Assembly (NCBI GenBank): GCA_003508835.1
Contig: PUFA01000081.1
Coordinates: 5,084,001-5,148,000, forward strand
Direction of reading: 5' to 3'
Length of the DNA stretch: 64,000 nucleotides
Source: Eonycteris spelaea
Lineage: Eukaryota > Chordata > Mammalia > Chiroptera > Pteropodidae
The notes under the pieces were generated by a model that worked only from the letters and a program-made list of their open reading frames with translations, did not search any database and had not been told where the DNA came from. Shown here piece after piece: positions 49,045 to 60,930 of this stretch (position 1 is its first letter; each line of letters opens with the position of its first letter). The translations under genes were made by a program, and so were the position numbers.

Positions 49045-49115
49045 TCAAAGGTGTTGTGAGAATTAAGAATTCATGTGAAAGCCTCTATTAAACTTGCAAG
49101 GTGCTCAAGAGAAGT
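49045..49115 (+). repeat. MIR, second part
   Basis: 'aaggtgttgtgagaattaag', 'aattcatgtgaaagcctcta' and 'aacttgcaaggtgctcaa' resume the MIR 3' half ('ggttgttgtgaggattaa...') at the point where the first part stopped. Confidence 0.6.
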
Positions 49116-49177
49116 TTCTATTCCTTTGAGACACAAGTGCAGTATTAAAGGAAAAAAGAAACAGATTTTCTCTTAAC

Positions 49178-49448
49178 TAAGGGTTTTCAACTTCAGGACT
49201 ATTGACATTTTGAGCCGTGTGTGTGTGCGTGCGTGTGTGGTGTGTGTGTGTGTGTGTGTGTGTGTTTCAGAGGTAGGGGGAGACAGAGAGTTGTACTATT
49301 CATTGTAGGAGGTTTAGCGTATCCCTGGCCTCTACTCACTACATGTCAATAGTACAGTTCCCAGTTGTGACAACAAAAATGTCTCCAGAAATTGTCAAAT
49401 GTCTCCTAGGGGTCAAAAATCATCCCATTGAGAACCACATTGAGAACC
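49178..49448 (-). repeat. MER20-like hAT element, antisense, with internal TG repeat
   Basis: 'agggttttcaacttcaggac', 'tattgacattttgagcc', 'cattgtaggaggtttagcgt', 'atccctggcctctactcact', 'cagttgtgacaacaaaaatg', 'tctccagaaattgtcaaatg' and 'cattgagaaccac' follow the reverse complement of a MER20-type element end to end, except that its middle is replaced by a TG tract at 49216-49266. Confidence 0.85.
49216..49266. repeat. (TG)n microsatellite
   Basis: About 25 TG units with GC and GG interruptions, inside the MER20-like element. Confidence 0.95.
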
Positions 49449-50534
49449 TAGGTCTCTACCTGTAATTTTAAGATAGTAAATTGTATAAAAAAACTTAGTA
49501 ATCAGAAATTACCATTTTTTTTTTTAATAAACTGATTTCAAAAGGAAACCTAAAGCATTACCTAGCTGTGATGATTATCTTTTGAGAAAATTCTTTATCC
49601 CTATACAGGGGAAGTCTCAGAGTGTTATTAAGGTATAGCAAAGAAAGGCTGACCTGTCACTTGGAGGACTTTCAACTAATTGATTACTTAACCACAGCAA
49701 AGGGTTAGATTCTCAGCCTGGAAAGGCCATAACGTCAGGCTTGCACATATCCCAAATTTTACTGAGCTAGGGCTGAATGCCTCTTGTCGCATAAACTACA
49801 GGGCAATGACTTTTGCATGAAGCTAATGCAAAAATTAGATGATCAATTCATTCATTTGTAAATAGAAATGAAACTATTGAGATTAATTTATTCAAGTTGG
49901 TGTGATGAGCTCAGTTGATTCCTAAAACAGTTACAGGGGAAGCCAGATTACAGAAGTTACCTGGTGAGCATATAGTGAGAACAAGGGGTGTGAGGCAAAG
50001 CACTGAGAGCTGGATGGTATTAGGTCACCAAAGCCTGATAGAGATGTGTGCCAGTGAGGCATCTGCATGGTCTGTGATGGGTATTAACAACATTTACCTC
50101 AGCATCTTGACTCTGTTTGTTTCCATTGATGATCAAGTCTCCCCCTTAGTGACACAGCATTTCAACATATTTTCACTCATACGTAATCTGGTCCTATTAG
50201 ACTTAGATCTTTGCTATTCGCATTGAGATCACTTTGCGAATCTCTATAGGAATCTAATGGATGTTGTTTCATAGCAAAGCCTTAATCCAGGTTACTGAGA
50301 GGCACCACTCTACAGACTCCATCCATCACCCACCATAGAATATCAGTCTGTCTGCTGCCTGGGGTACACTGGGATACACTGATCCTGTCCAAAATTTCCT
50401 TCACAAGTAGAGCTATGGTAGCCTTCTCACTCTGTGACTCTCTTGGCATCATGGTCATAGGACATGACAAGATAAGAGACAATGACAAGTCAAGGCTTCA
50501 TAAATCACATGGAGACCCTAACTCTCCTGTTTCC

Positions 50535-50960
50535 TTTTGTCACCACGGGGGTAATTTAAGTCCATTGTTTTCCCAGTGGTACCTGGAAGGGTGCCTTGGT
50601 TCCTTCCACAGAACCAATAAAAGGTTACAAATCAGCGAAGATTAGGAAAAGTAGGATTTATTGAAGTGCATTTCAAGAGAAAAACAGGCTACACCAGAGA
50701 GGGCTGTAGCCTCGTAGAAGTGGGGAGATCTGTCTTATATCTGGGCTGTGATGGGTGCTTATAAGAGTAGTGCTACCTAATTGATATGTGAGGTCATTTT
50801 GATTGACAGTTGACTGTTATATAACCTATTGTTAACTGCGTATGTACCTTTCCAGAATTCAGTTTGTTATCATTAGAATCATGAACTTCCAGGCATATGT
50901 ATGATGTCATAACGATGGTATGATGAGGCTAAGGTGAAAAGAAGGTCAGAGTATTCTTAT
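50535..50960 (-). repeat. ERV LTR, copy A of a repeated family
   Basis: 'gtaggatttattgaagtgca' (complement of a poly(A)-signal region), 'tatctgggctgtgatgggtg', 'gtgaggtcattttgattgac' and 'agttgactgttatataacct' also occur with modest changes in the LTR at 63600-64000. No gag, pol or env sequence is present beside it, so it is a solitary LTR. Confidence 0.65.
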
Positions 50961-51384
50961 TGAGCAAGCATTTGTGGCTGGCCTAAACTGTTTGCTACGC
51001 TATGGTCATTTATTTCCTTGTACTCAAGGATCTAGGGGTATAGTTATTTAAAAAATGAGTTTTTTCTCGGAGGGCCTGGGGTGGACTTTGGTTTGGCTAT
51101 CAGTGTTATCATTTCTATGGCTACAGAGCTGGGCCTTTGCTCTTGTCACTCATGGCTACCTAACTACCTAATACTTTCTTTTTGGTAAAATTGAGCAAAA
51201 GCCCAGAAGTGTTTTGTTGATGTCTGTTTGATTTTATTTTAATAGCACAGAAATTGCTTTGTCTTTGCTTTAGATGTAGTTAGTAAATCAGTAAACATTT
51301 ATGGCATAAATAACAAATGTTATTTGTATAAAAAATGAATGATTGATATTATTGTTATAACAATAGTTATTCTTTGTTGATACT

Positions 51385-51545
51385 TGGTGCTGATTATTTT
51401 GAGGATTTATAAGGGCCAGGCATTAATACTTTTCATTGATTAGCCTAATTCATCTTCATAACGGTCCACTAATTCAGAATTTTTGTCCCCAGATTGTAAG
51501 TTAAATAGTCATACAGTTGACGTGTAACAGAGTTGACGTCTGAAC
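51385..51545 (-). repeat. MIR fragment, antisense
   Basis: 'aagggccaggcattaatact', 'gattagcctaattcatcttc' and 'aacggtccactaattcag' are weak antisense MIR phrases. Confidence 0.5.
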
Positions 51546-52364
51546 TGCTGCCCGAAGTGCAGCTTTAAGGCGGCTCACCCCCTTGCAGCTGGGTGCCAAA
51601 AGAGAACAGCTGTGGTGTGATTCTTTCTTCGGCAGAGGCCTCAGTGTTTTTCTACCAGGAAGGCCCTTGGCAGCATTTTCAAGGAGTCAGGGAATTCTAT
51701 CTCTGCCAGCGGAAGTTCTGCAAAATTAAACCCAGGATAGAGGTAGCTCCAAATTAATGCCATTCGATGGCTTTCTGGGCATCAGAAGGCATCACAGAAA
51801 AACCTTCCTCATTCTGCCTGGCATGGCAAGAGTGCTCCCTGTCACCTTATGTAATTCAGGCACGATAGGCTTTAAACAAGAGTATAAAAAGGTGCCAGCC
51901 ACAGTGTTCTTTCCTCTCTTCCTAGGAAAAGATTATAGATCTAAGATTTTTCTTCCTGTCTTTACCTTGTTCCTGTCACTAAGCCACTAACTCATTGGTA
52001 TTAAAATGCTAAGAAAAATATCCCTGAACCAGCTGAATTTTTCAAACGTCAAAATTATAGCACTGTAGCTACCAGCTTTGGTTTCCTGTAGCGTATGTTT
52101 TTACTAAAAGCCTCACGCCAGTTGATCAAATGAGAAACCAGGCAAATTTAAAATCATAGCCACCCAAATAGAAATTAGGAAGGTAATTATCAGTAAATGG
52201 AAAATAAGTTTCAGGTAATACCTCTGAATGAAATAAGTCTTTAATTTTTCTTAGTGAAAGCTGGACCTCTGATTAATGTTAAGATTTAACTGGCTATTGT
52301 TAATATTAGTCTTTTTAAAAAAATCATGGAAAAATTCCCATTCATAACTCTAATTTATGTAATA

Positions 52365-52525
52365 ATTTTGAGTACTTTGTCATATATGAGCACATTTGAT
52401 TAAATTTTTAGAAGAACTTTGCTAAGATACAGAATTCTCAACCCTATTTTGCATTTGAAGAAACTGAGGTCTAAAACTGACTCGCTCAGCTAGAAAAAGA
52501 CAGTGTGAAAATTGCAACTCAGTTT
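52365..52525 (-). repeat. MIR SINE, antisense
   Basis: 'caaccctattttgcatttga', 'agaaactgaggtctaaaact' and 'gactcgctcagctag' follow antisense MIR. Confidence 0.75.
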
Positions 52526-52869
52526 TTTTTTCACAACATAAATTTACTACTCTTGATAAAACCAAGCTGCTTCTCACTAGAGCTTAAAAGTATTTACTTG
52601 CACTAATAAAAATGATATAGTTTCATTTTCTTTTGAAAATCTGTATGTTTGTCTAGAGCGTAGGATGGGTCTAGAACTTTTGTTACATGTGACTTCTAAT
52701 GTTAACTTTAATATCAGACCCAGATAAAAAATTCATTAATTTCCAGTGAACTGGGGCAGAAAATAACAAGGACCTGAGAAGTCATAGATAACTTCAGGTT
52801 ACCACAAAAGCAAAATTAGTCCACTTCTTGATTGTGAAAGAGTGAATTTACCATTTTGTGCCTAAGTAT

Positions 52870-53215
52870 ACAAAATGCTTATATGCTCAGGCTGCGAAAA
52901 CAAAACGCCAAAAAGCATTTGGCTTAATGAGTGGCTTAAAGAAAACAGAAATGTATTTCTCATAATTCTAGAGGCTACTAAGTTCAAGATCAAGGTACTG
53001 GCCGATTCACTTCCTGGTGAGAGCCCTGTTCCTGGCTTGCGGACTGTTGCCTTTATATTGTGTCCTCACATGGCAGAGAATCTGCTGTCTCTTCCTCTTT
53101 TAAGGGCACTGTACCATCACAAGAGCCCTTATGACCTCATCTAATCCTAACTATTTCCCAAAGGACCCACTTCCAATATGATCTCAATGGTGGTTGGGGT
53201 CTAACATATAAATCT
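52870..53215 (-). repeat. MLT1-type LTR, antisense
   Basis: 'acagaaatgtatttctcata', 'attctagaggctactaagtt', 'aagatcaaggtactggccga', 'tgtcctcacatggcagagaa', 'aagagcccttatgacctcat', 'ctaatcctaactatttccca' and 'aaggacccacttccaatatg' give the classic antisense MLT1/MST layout. Nearly complete. The open frame across it is not a gene. Confidence 0.9.
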
Positions 53216-53259
53216 TTTTTTGGAGGGGGACAAAATTGTTTATCAATACTGATCATCAG

Positions 53260-53790
53260 TAATAGTTACCTATAGCAGTATAAAAAGTTATCTAAAACTT
53301 AGTGACTCAAAAGAAGACAAATTAATTTTGGTCATAAATCTGTAATTTGGGCACTTTTCACCAGTTGGGGCAGTTCAAAGGCTGGCACTAGAATCATCAG
53401 AAGCCTCCTTCATTCACTTAGCTGGCGATTGACTCTGATTGTTGGCTAGGGGTCTCAGTTCTACTCTACGTGGATCTATCCATGTGATCTACGTGTTGGC
53501 TAGGTTGTGCTTCCTCACAGTATGGTTGCTGATTGCTAAAAGCAAGCACTAAGAATGACAGCAAGAGAAACAGGCGGAAGCTGTAGCCCAAAGACCAAGC
53601 CTTAGAAAGAAGTTTATAGGATCATTTTCATCATACTCCATTGGCTGGAGCCATTCCAACCACCCACACAGATCCAAAAAGAGGGAACATACATCTCACA
53701 TCTTGAGAAGATGTCAGTCATATCATAAAAGATGTGAGATAGGCCATTTCTGGAACCTATCATCTTCCCATAAGAGCTTGGTAATATAAT
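53260..53790 (-). repeat. Second LTR, antisense, of a different MLT-like type
   Basis: 'agttacctatagcagtataa', 'ctgtaatttgggcacttttc', 'ttggctaggttgtgcttcct', 'cacagtatggttgctgattg', 'aaacaggcggaagctgtag' and 'catcatactccattggctgg' resemble an old MLT-like LTR in antisense. It lies only about 45 bases after the previous LTR. Confidence 0.6.
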
Positions 53791-55433
53791 TATCCATTGT
53801 TACTAGAATTCTGAAGGAAAAAGGGAAGAACACAAAAGGTAGACACATTTCTGTTGAATTAACACATTTAAGAGCCAATTTTGTGATCAGACAGGCATGT
53901 GTCTGGTTTAAACACACAAGTCCCAGTTTATCTTTATTATTTTCTTTAAATTTTGTTTTTCCTTGCATCACTTAGTTTCCTTAAGTCCTGTCTCCCCTAT
54001 GTCCCAAATTCAAGTGACTCTCTGGTTGTGATAAAACACCACCAGGAGATCCTTAACATCTGTCTTTTAAGATAAGTGGAATCTAATACCCAGAATCAAC
54101 TTAGACTGAACTCAGGCAAACTCGTATTATTTCCCTTTTATTTCTCAAGGGAGATCAAGGTGTGGAGAACTTGTTTCTGGAGTCTCATTCACATCCTGTC
54201 CTTGTCTGAGGCTCATAATGCTGTTACATAGACAATTGAGCCGTAATTGTAGCATTTAGATTCCCATTTAAAATAGATTCCATTCCCTGGGGGCAATCAT
54301 CCAAATGGCCTACTTCCCTGAATGGGACATCAGAAATGCTCCTGTCACACCTAACTGTGAAGGGAACTCTAGTTTTCAAGCATTTACTACACATCTGTGC
54401 AATTTATTTAAAACTTGGGGATTCCCCTTCCTAAAGTATTTCAGATTCTGTTTTCCTATGACTTCGGTACCCTTCTAAATTCTGAGTGGCATGTGGATTT
54501 GGACCCAGGTTTCATTGTTCCTAATGAGCAGAGTAGGGGATGGGAAGTTACATTAATAATAGGGTGTTTGTCCAACTATACTGGGTGGAATTATCAGGCC
54601 AGAAACTCAGGTGTGAAGGAATTATTTATAAATGAATAAGCTTACATACTTAGAGTCTGAGCCCCCATTCTACTGGTTGGTGGAACTTGATCTCAAGCAG
54701 GCCAGAGTCTCCCCGCTTCTCATATTTTCCTAGGTTCCCAGCAGCTATATGGATGCTGACCTCACAGAATTGTTGGCTGGCTGGGTATGACCTCAGCTCT
54801 TGATCTCCATCCCTCCACAGAGGATCCTCTTCCTGTCTGTGGGTTCATGTCCCATGAGCCTCACCATGAGCTATACTCAGTCCTGGCCTCTCCCAGAAAC
54901 TAAGTACTATGCCCCTTAAAAATAAAAGGAACACTGAGTTTCCCTCCTGAGCCAGTTTGAACACATAAGAACTGAATGGGCCAAGGTTATTCACCACTTT
55001 TCTACATGAAAAATCATTTAAGGCTTCCTGATTCTCAATGGATCAGCAGAGCAGAGTGAAGCCCCCTGTGTCCCATCTGCCTCTGTAAGCAACACAGTTT
55101 TATTCTCTCGTTTCTTTTCCATGTTGGAGTGTGGAGCCCAGGAGCTCAGGATCTTACTCTCCTTTGGGCTTTACTCAGGGAAGCAGCTCATACAGGGTTA
55201 TAACTGTCCTTCCTCCCCAGGCCACTTTGGAGGTCCATAGACCTGTTTAGGTTTAGCTTGGACCTCAGCATCTGGAATCTTCATCTAGACTGGGGAGAAG
55301 TAGAGGAGGCTGAGGGTAGAACTGATTCTTTCAAACCCAGTATAATTTAACTATGGCTTTTGAAACCTGAATTTGACTCTTACATTATGCTGTGTCATGT
55401 CTTTCTTAAGTGCAAATGTGATAAACTGGAAGC

Positions 55434-55446
55434 GGGGGGGGGGGGG
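55434..55446 (+). repeat. G13 homopolymer
   Basis: Thirteen G are followed by CGGTGGG. Unstable in replication and error-prone in sequencing and assembly. Confidence 0.9.
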
Positions 55447-55811
55447 CGGTGGGAGAGAAAGCTAGAGTTTGGAAACAGAGAAGCAGACCAAGAATAGCAG
55501 TTGCAAATTCCTGTGCTTCTTTCTCCACTTTGCCAATTCTCCCAGGATCTTGAAATGTCCTTGGCCTTGTGTTCCCATGTGTACATCTTAACTGCTGTTA
55601 TGTCTCCATCTGGAGACCCATAGCTACTGGCTTTTAGGGCTATAAAACTTGCCTTCCTCCCCACCTCCCAGAGGTCAATTTACTGCCACCCCAACCACTG
55701 TCCCACAGACCCCACCCCACCCCCACATACATTCTTGGCAGCCAGGAAATTCAGTTTAAGTAACACATCAAGGTCCCAAGCTAGATGGAAGAACAGCCTC
55801 CTAAAGCCCAT

Positions 55812-56154
55812 TACTATGGACTGGATTGTGTCCTCTAAAATTAGTAGTTGAAGCCCTAACCTCCAATGTGATGATGTTTGAAGATGGAGCCATTCAGTTA
55901 GATGGGGCCATGAGAGTTGGGCCCCCTAGTGGGATTAGTGTGACCTTAGAAGACGAAGAGATACCACAGCTCTCTATGCCACATGAGCACACAGCAAAGG
56001 GTAGATGTCCTCAAGTTAGGAAGAGAGCTCTCATCAGGAAGCTAATAGGCTGATTTTGAACTTCTCAGCCTTTGTAACTGTAAGAAATAAATTTCTGTTG
56101 TTTAAGCCAATCAGTTTGTGGTATTTTGTTATGGCAGCCTAAGCTAACTAATAT
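55812..56154 (+). repeat. MLT1 LTR, complete solitary copy
   Basis: 'actatggactggattgtgtc', 'gaagccctaacctccaatgt', 'gatgatgtttgaagatggag', 'gggattagtgtgaccttaga', 'tgtaagaaataaatttctgt', 'tgtttaagccaatcagtttg' and 'tggtattttgttatggcagc' give the whole 340-base LTR, including its AATAAA region. It is the clearest MLT1 in the window. The open frame at 55826-56053 is LTR text. Confidence 0.93.
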
Positions 56155-57064
56155 ACCTATGATCTGTGTTTCCTTTTTTCTCTCCTATTTACTATATTTT
56201 CTTCCCATATTCTCCATGACTCCATGACAAGGTATTTGTCATCAATTACTTCCTATATTGCTCTAAACAGAGGTAGGTTAGAGAAGGTGAAGGAATATAG
56301 GAGTTTTTCCAATGTGAAAGTGTCCAACTTTCTCTTCTTTCCCTTTAATTAAACCTTGGAACCTCACTGAAACAAGTATCCCCGTTGCCTGTAACAGATG
56401 GAGCCTAAGAGACTGCCGAAGTGTTTTGCTGGTAATGTGCACTCCGTTTTGCTGGACTGGGCTTTACAAGAGCAGTGTGGTGAGAAAAGCATCTTTGAGC
56501 TGATAGCAGGGTGCACTCCACCTGCATTACATTGTGTGCATGAAAGACCAGCTAATAGTACTTAAATAGTTGATGTGCCACTTTACATCATTGAAATTTG
56601 AAGGAAATAAGCAAATCTGAGAAAACAACTAGCAGAGTGCTTGCTTGGCAGTGGTATCATCAGAAAAAGACATTAGGGAGGGAAGGGATTCTTCAGGATC
56701 TGAAAAAGGAACTGGATTAGAAAGGCATGTCATCTAATTCTTCCTCTGTGACTGTCTCAGTTGCTGTCATGTTAGCAGGTGGTAGATTGGGGAAATAGTG
56801 GAGGATAAAGACTTAGGGAAATGCCGTGATGGGGAAAAGGAATATATTCTGACACTGAGAAAAATAATGGATAATTATGAGTGATATCTTAGCATAAGAT
56901 TCTGTTTTGGTAATGCTGCTTTTCCAAGGCAATAAAATTTAGGTGTCTTAAAAAGCACCACTTCTTCCATCTTGCTCCCAGTAGAGGCTGCCAAGACTAC
57001 TGCTGGGCTGGGTCAGGTTTCATCTGGGCCCTAAGTGAACTCAGAGGATGCCATGAATCACTAT

Positions 57065-57247
57065 TCACTAGATCCCAAAAGTAGTCCATAGGCCATGTGT
57101 GTCACAATCCTCTGGTGATATTATTCAAAATGCAGTTTTTTGATCCCAAAGTGAACTGAATCAGAATCTTTGAAAATGAAGTCCAAGAAACTTAGTTTTT
57201 AAGAGGAGTCTTGGAAAATTCTTAAGCACTCAAGTTTGAGAGCCCTT
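57065..57247 (+). repeat. MER5A hAT-type element
   Basis: 'agtagtccataggccatgtg', 'cacaatcctctggtgatatt', 'gaactgaatcagaatctttg' and 'aagcactcaagtttgagagc' follow sense MER5A. Confidence 0.7.
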
Positions 57248-58204
57248 TATCCTGGGAATTCCAATGTTTAGTCAATGCCTGGCTCACAAAACAATTACTG
57301 CAATACATAAATAGATGTCGAGTGTTTAGCCTATCTCCTGACATGGGATAGTATTCAGTGAATGCTCATTGAATGAATTCTTATGGTAGCTTCTGTTTCA
57401 TAAAAGGTACTTCTGAATGAAAGAATCCATCTCTCTAGTCAACGAGCTAACTGGCCATTCACATGCCTATCCAATTTTTGATATTTGGGAGACAATGGAA
57501 GGGGTGTCAGTAACATGAACTGGAACTGATGACTGAGGATCTAAGTTGTCAGAACACGGGTGCAGAGCAGGAAGGGGACCAGAGAAATGACATGGAAACT
57601 AGACATTCACTAGGCCCTACATGTCCATTTCATGAATAGCCAGAGCAGTCAATGAATAAGCAGAATTTCTGTTTATAAATTTGCACTTGCATTATGGTGT
57701 GGTGGATGGGAATACTGGCTTTGCCAGGGGGTAGTGCTAGGTCAAATTGACAACAAAATAAGAAATGGGTCAGATACCAAGGTCACCCAGAGTATTCATG
57801 ACAAGGCAGTAGATGAGGAGGAATGGGCAATGGGAGTAGGTCCTGTAGGAGACCTTCTGTCTTACATTTAAACTTAACTGCCCCCCTCATCCAGCTCTCC
57901 AAGGGTCTCTCCAAAAGATAATGTGCTACAGTACAGACTCAAGTTTGAGGGGTACAGGAAAGAGGGGTGAGACAACGGCAGCAAAGAAGGTGAAGAAAAT
58001 CTCAAAAGTTTTGGGGTACTGCTTTAACTCATGCTCCCCTTACTGAGTTGGAAGTGGAATAAAATCAAAGGTCTCTTCTGACCTGGAGAATGGCACTTAT
58101 AAAGAGGCTGTACCTCAAAAGCTTGTAATTGAAAATCAAGTCAATTTTTTTGCCAATACATTTTTCCTCAATGTAGCTGTAATGCATTCTTTTTCTGAGA
58201 AATT

Positions 58205-58236
<32 letters not shown>

Positions 58237-58240
58237 GAAG
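58205..58240. repeat. Poly(A)/(AAAAG)n tract
   Basis: Thirteen A are followed by AAAAG units; perhaps the tail of a retroelement whose body is gone. Confidence 0.85.
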
Positions 58241-58409
58241 CTTTAAAGTAACCCGTGATTACACTTCAATATGCATTTTGGCATCTTTTTACCCAGTCTG
58301 CTTGCTGTATACATCCTGTATATTCATTGTCATTTCGTATGTGTGGTTTCATGTTTTGCCATTCTGTTTGACTTAACTTCGCATAACTGCTATTACACAT
58401 TTTTGATAA

Positions 58410-58655
58410 ACAGCATAGCATAGGCTTAGAGCACAGACTCCAGGAATCAGAAAAATCTAAATTGGCATATCAGCTTCCACTGCTACCTGTGTAACCATAA
58501 TCAGGTTTGTTTTCTATGCTTCCAGTCTCATTTTCTTTTCTGTAAAATAAAACCAAAGCAATCACAACCACTGGGTGGTTGTGAGGTTCAGATGATATGT
58601 AGATAGGGCCTGTCACATAGTGCCTGGCATATGATAAGCGCTCATTAATGTTTTT
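58410..58655 (+). repeat. MIR SINE, full length
   Basis: 'agcatagcataggcttagag', 'cagactccaggaatcagaaa', 'cactgctacctgtgtaacca', 'ttcttttctgtaaaataaaa', 'ctgggtggttgtgaggttca' and 'tagtgcctggcatatgataa' with 'gcgctcattaatg' run through the whole MIR. Confidence 0.92.
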
Positions 58656-58819
58656 ATTTAGAAAAACAAAGAATTTTTATGACTGCATTATAGTTCATCT
58701 TAAGATATGCCAAAACCCCACCCATAGTTAACCTCTGAAGCAAAGTGCATCTTTGTGCTTAAAATGTTTTTATGTATTTCATGTATTTTTATGCATTTAA
58801 TGTATTATTACCTCCAATA

Positions 58820-59300
58820 AGAGAAACCTAATTCAAACTACTTTCAGCAAAAAGAGACATATTTATTGAGTCACATAATGAAAATGTAGAACAGACAGAG
58901 ATGGCTCTCTTCAGAATTATTGGCCTCTGGGACTCTTATCACCTTGAGTCTTGCTCTTTCTTCATTTCTCATCTCTTCTCATATGCCAGACCAGCTTTTC
59001 TGAGTTTGGAGTCTTGGTCTCTAGCAGCTACAGGCTCACATCCTTAGAACCTCATGAAAAGGGAGGAAAAGTCTTTCCCTATGTAGCTCCAGACTGGCGT
59101 GGAGTGAGTGGATTATGGAAGTGGTGTACAGAGATCTCTGTCCTTGTGTGAGTCATTTGTCCCTTGGCTACTGTCAGGGAACCAGTTACCATGACTGGCT
59201 GGGCATGAGTCACAGCTTACCTCCCACCTCATGGGGTGGAGGAAGGCTGTGATTTACAGCTCCCTGCAAGAATGACACTGCACAATCCAAACCCATAGTC
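58820..59300. repeat. Unclassified interspersed repeat
   Basis: 'aacctaattcaaactacttt', 'cagcaaaaagagacatattt', 'attgagtcacataatgaaaa', 'tagcagctacaggctcacat', 'aagtctttccctatgtagct' and 'ggctgggcatgagtcacagc' resemble a well-spread old mammalian repeat that I cannot name. The start resembles that of 60690-60930. Confidence 0.45.
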
Positions 59301-60054
59301 TGAGAATTATTTCCTTAGGACTCAAGAATGGAATCATTGGATCAGGGTCATTAACATTATAATGTTAGAGGCTCAGCATATACATATTGCTCAATTTTCT
59401 TGTTTATGACTTTTTTGCGGATTTTCTTAGGTCCCCATGCCTTGGTTCCTAGCCATGTCAGAGTGGTTCCTTGAACCTCTGAAAACCTATGCCTGTTGCT
59501 CAGGGTTGACCTGCCTTCTTCACACAGCGTTCCTACTGTCTATCTTTAGTGTCTAATCTGACTCTTGATCCTCGTACCTCTGCCCAGCTCTGTCCTTAGT
59601 ATATAAAATTCTAGCATCACAAGAAAAAAAAATATGGACATTCTCAAAAGCCTTAACCTAGGGGAAAAATAGGGCTGCTTTTAAAATCAGGAGAGCACAA
59701 GACACTAGGTCCTTGAGGGCAACTCAGATGGTTGATTCATCTCTATGTGAAGCTCTCTAGGAAGCCATGCGACCTCACAAAAGGGTTCTAACAATCTGGA
59801 AGAAGCCCCAATCCTGAGGGAAAAGCAAATTTTCATGGTATTTATCGAGGGTCTGTTTAGTGATTGACTGTCATCCTCTACTCTGCCTGGTTGAAATCAA
59901 TAGGAGACTTAATGAAGTGAAAATGAAATCAATATTTAATTCTCATGGGCAAGAGATACTTCCATATGCTCAACTACCAACTTCCTCCAATTCCAAAAGG
60001 TAATAAGAGCTGGGCCATCTCAGCTTCACAGCCACGATGCCTGTAATTTCTTCC

Positions 60055-60345
60055 ATACTTATTTACTGCATTCCTACTCTGTGTCAAGCATTATGAGTAT
60101 ATTTTTAGCACATCCACACAAAAATAATCCCAACAAGTGATTTGTTGACTGAGTATTAAATATGTGGCACATAAAGTGCTAAGTACTTTAAATATACTGT
60201 CTCATTTAAGCCTCACCACCACCTCCTGTGATACATATTCTTGTCCAATTCTAGAGATGAGGAACCTAAAGCACAGAGAAGTGAAGAAACTTCCCCTGTT
60301 AGAATATTACACAGCCAGTGTTTCAATTCTGGCCTGGCTAATTCC
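60055..60345 (-). repeat. MIR SINE, antisense, with an L2/MIR-like leader
   Basis: 'attcctactctgtgtcaagc' near the start, then 'atgtggcacataaagtgcta', 'actgtctcatttaagcctca', 'ccaattctagagatgaggaa', 'gcacagagaagtgaagaaac' and 'gtgtttcaattctggcctgg' follow antisense MIR. The leader may be a separate fragment. Confidence 0.8.
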
Positions 60346-60534
60346 ACACCTTCGGTATTCACCAACTGGTCTTTAGCATCTCTCATTTCCCAAATGAAGA
60401 AACAGGCTCAGAAATGATATCGCATGACATGCAGAGCTGGTACATTGATCCCTATGTTTTGCTTCACTTTCAAAAGATCCTTGGAAGTACAAGTTAAGTT
60501 TCAATTGTCCTAGTTTTCCTATTCATTAAGAAGC

Positions 60535-60680
60535 TAAAATGAATAAGGCAGAGTACTCAATCCTTTAGGGAATATAAATTTGAAGACACAGTTCTTATAC
60601 TTAGAGAATTTATGTTCTACTTGGTGGCAATGTAACAAGTAGAAACAAAACACAGTATGTGGGAATCCAAACATGGCTCA
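60535..60680 (-). repeat. L2-like fragment, antisense
   Basis: 'acttagagaatttatgttct', 'acttggtggcaatgtaacaa' and 'gtagaaacaaaacacagtat' resemble antisense L2 ('gagcttacattctagtgggg...acaagtaaac'). Confidence 0.5.
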
Positions 60681-60689
60681 GGTGGTAAA

Positions 60690-60930
60690 TCTATTAAACT
60701 ACCTTTGGCTTCAAGCAACAGAAATCCATGACTCAGGTTGACTTAACCATAGGAAATGCGTTTCCTCATATATCATGAGGGCCATGAGCAGGGGGTTTTT
60801 GGAGCTGGTTCATTCAGCATCTCAATATTATAAAGATGCAGATGCAGGTTCTTTCTCTCTTTCCACTCTTCCACCTTCATGTTGTCATTTGTACTCCAGC
60901 TAAATTCCATCATTGTTACAGGGCAGTTTT
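60690..60930. repeat. Unclassified interspersed repeat
   Basis: 'tggcttcaagcaacagaaat', 'ccatgactcaggttgactta' and 'aaccataggaaatgcgtttc' share layout with 58820-59300. Confidence 0.4.
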
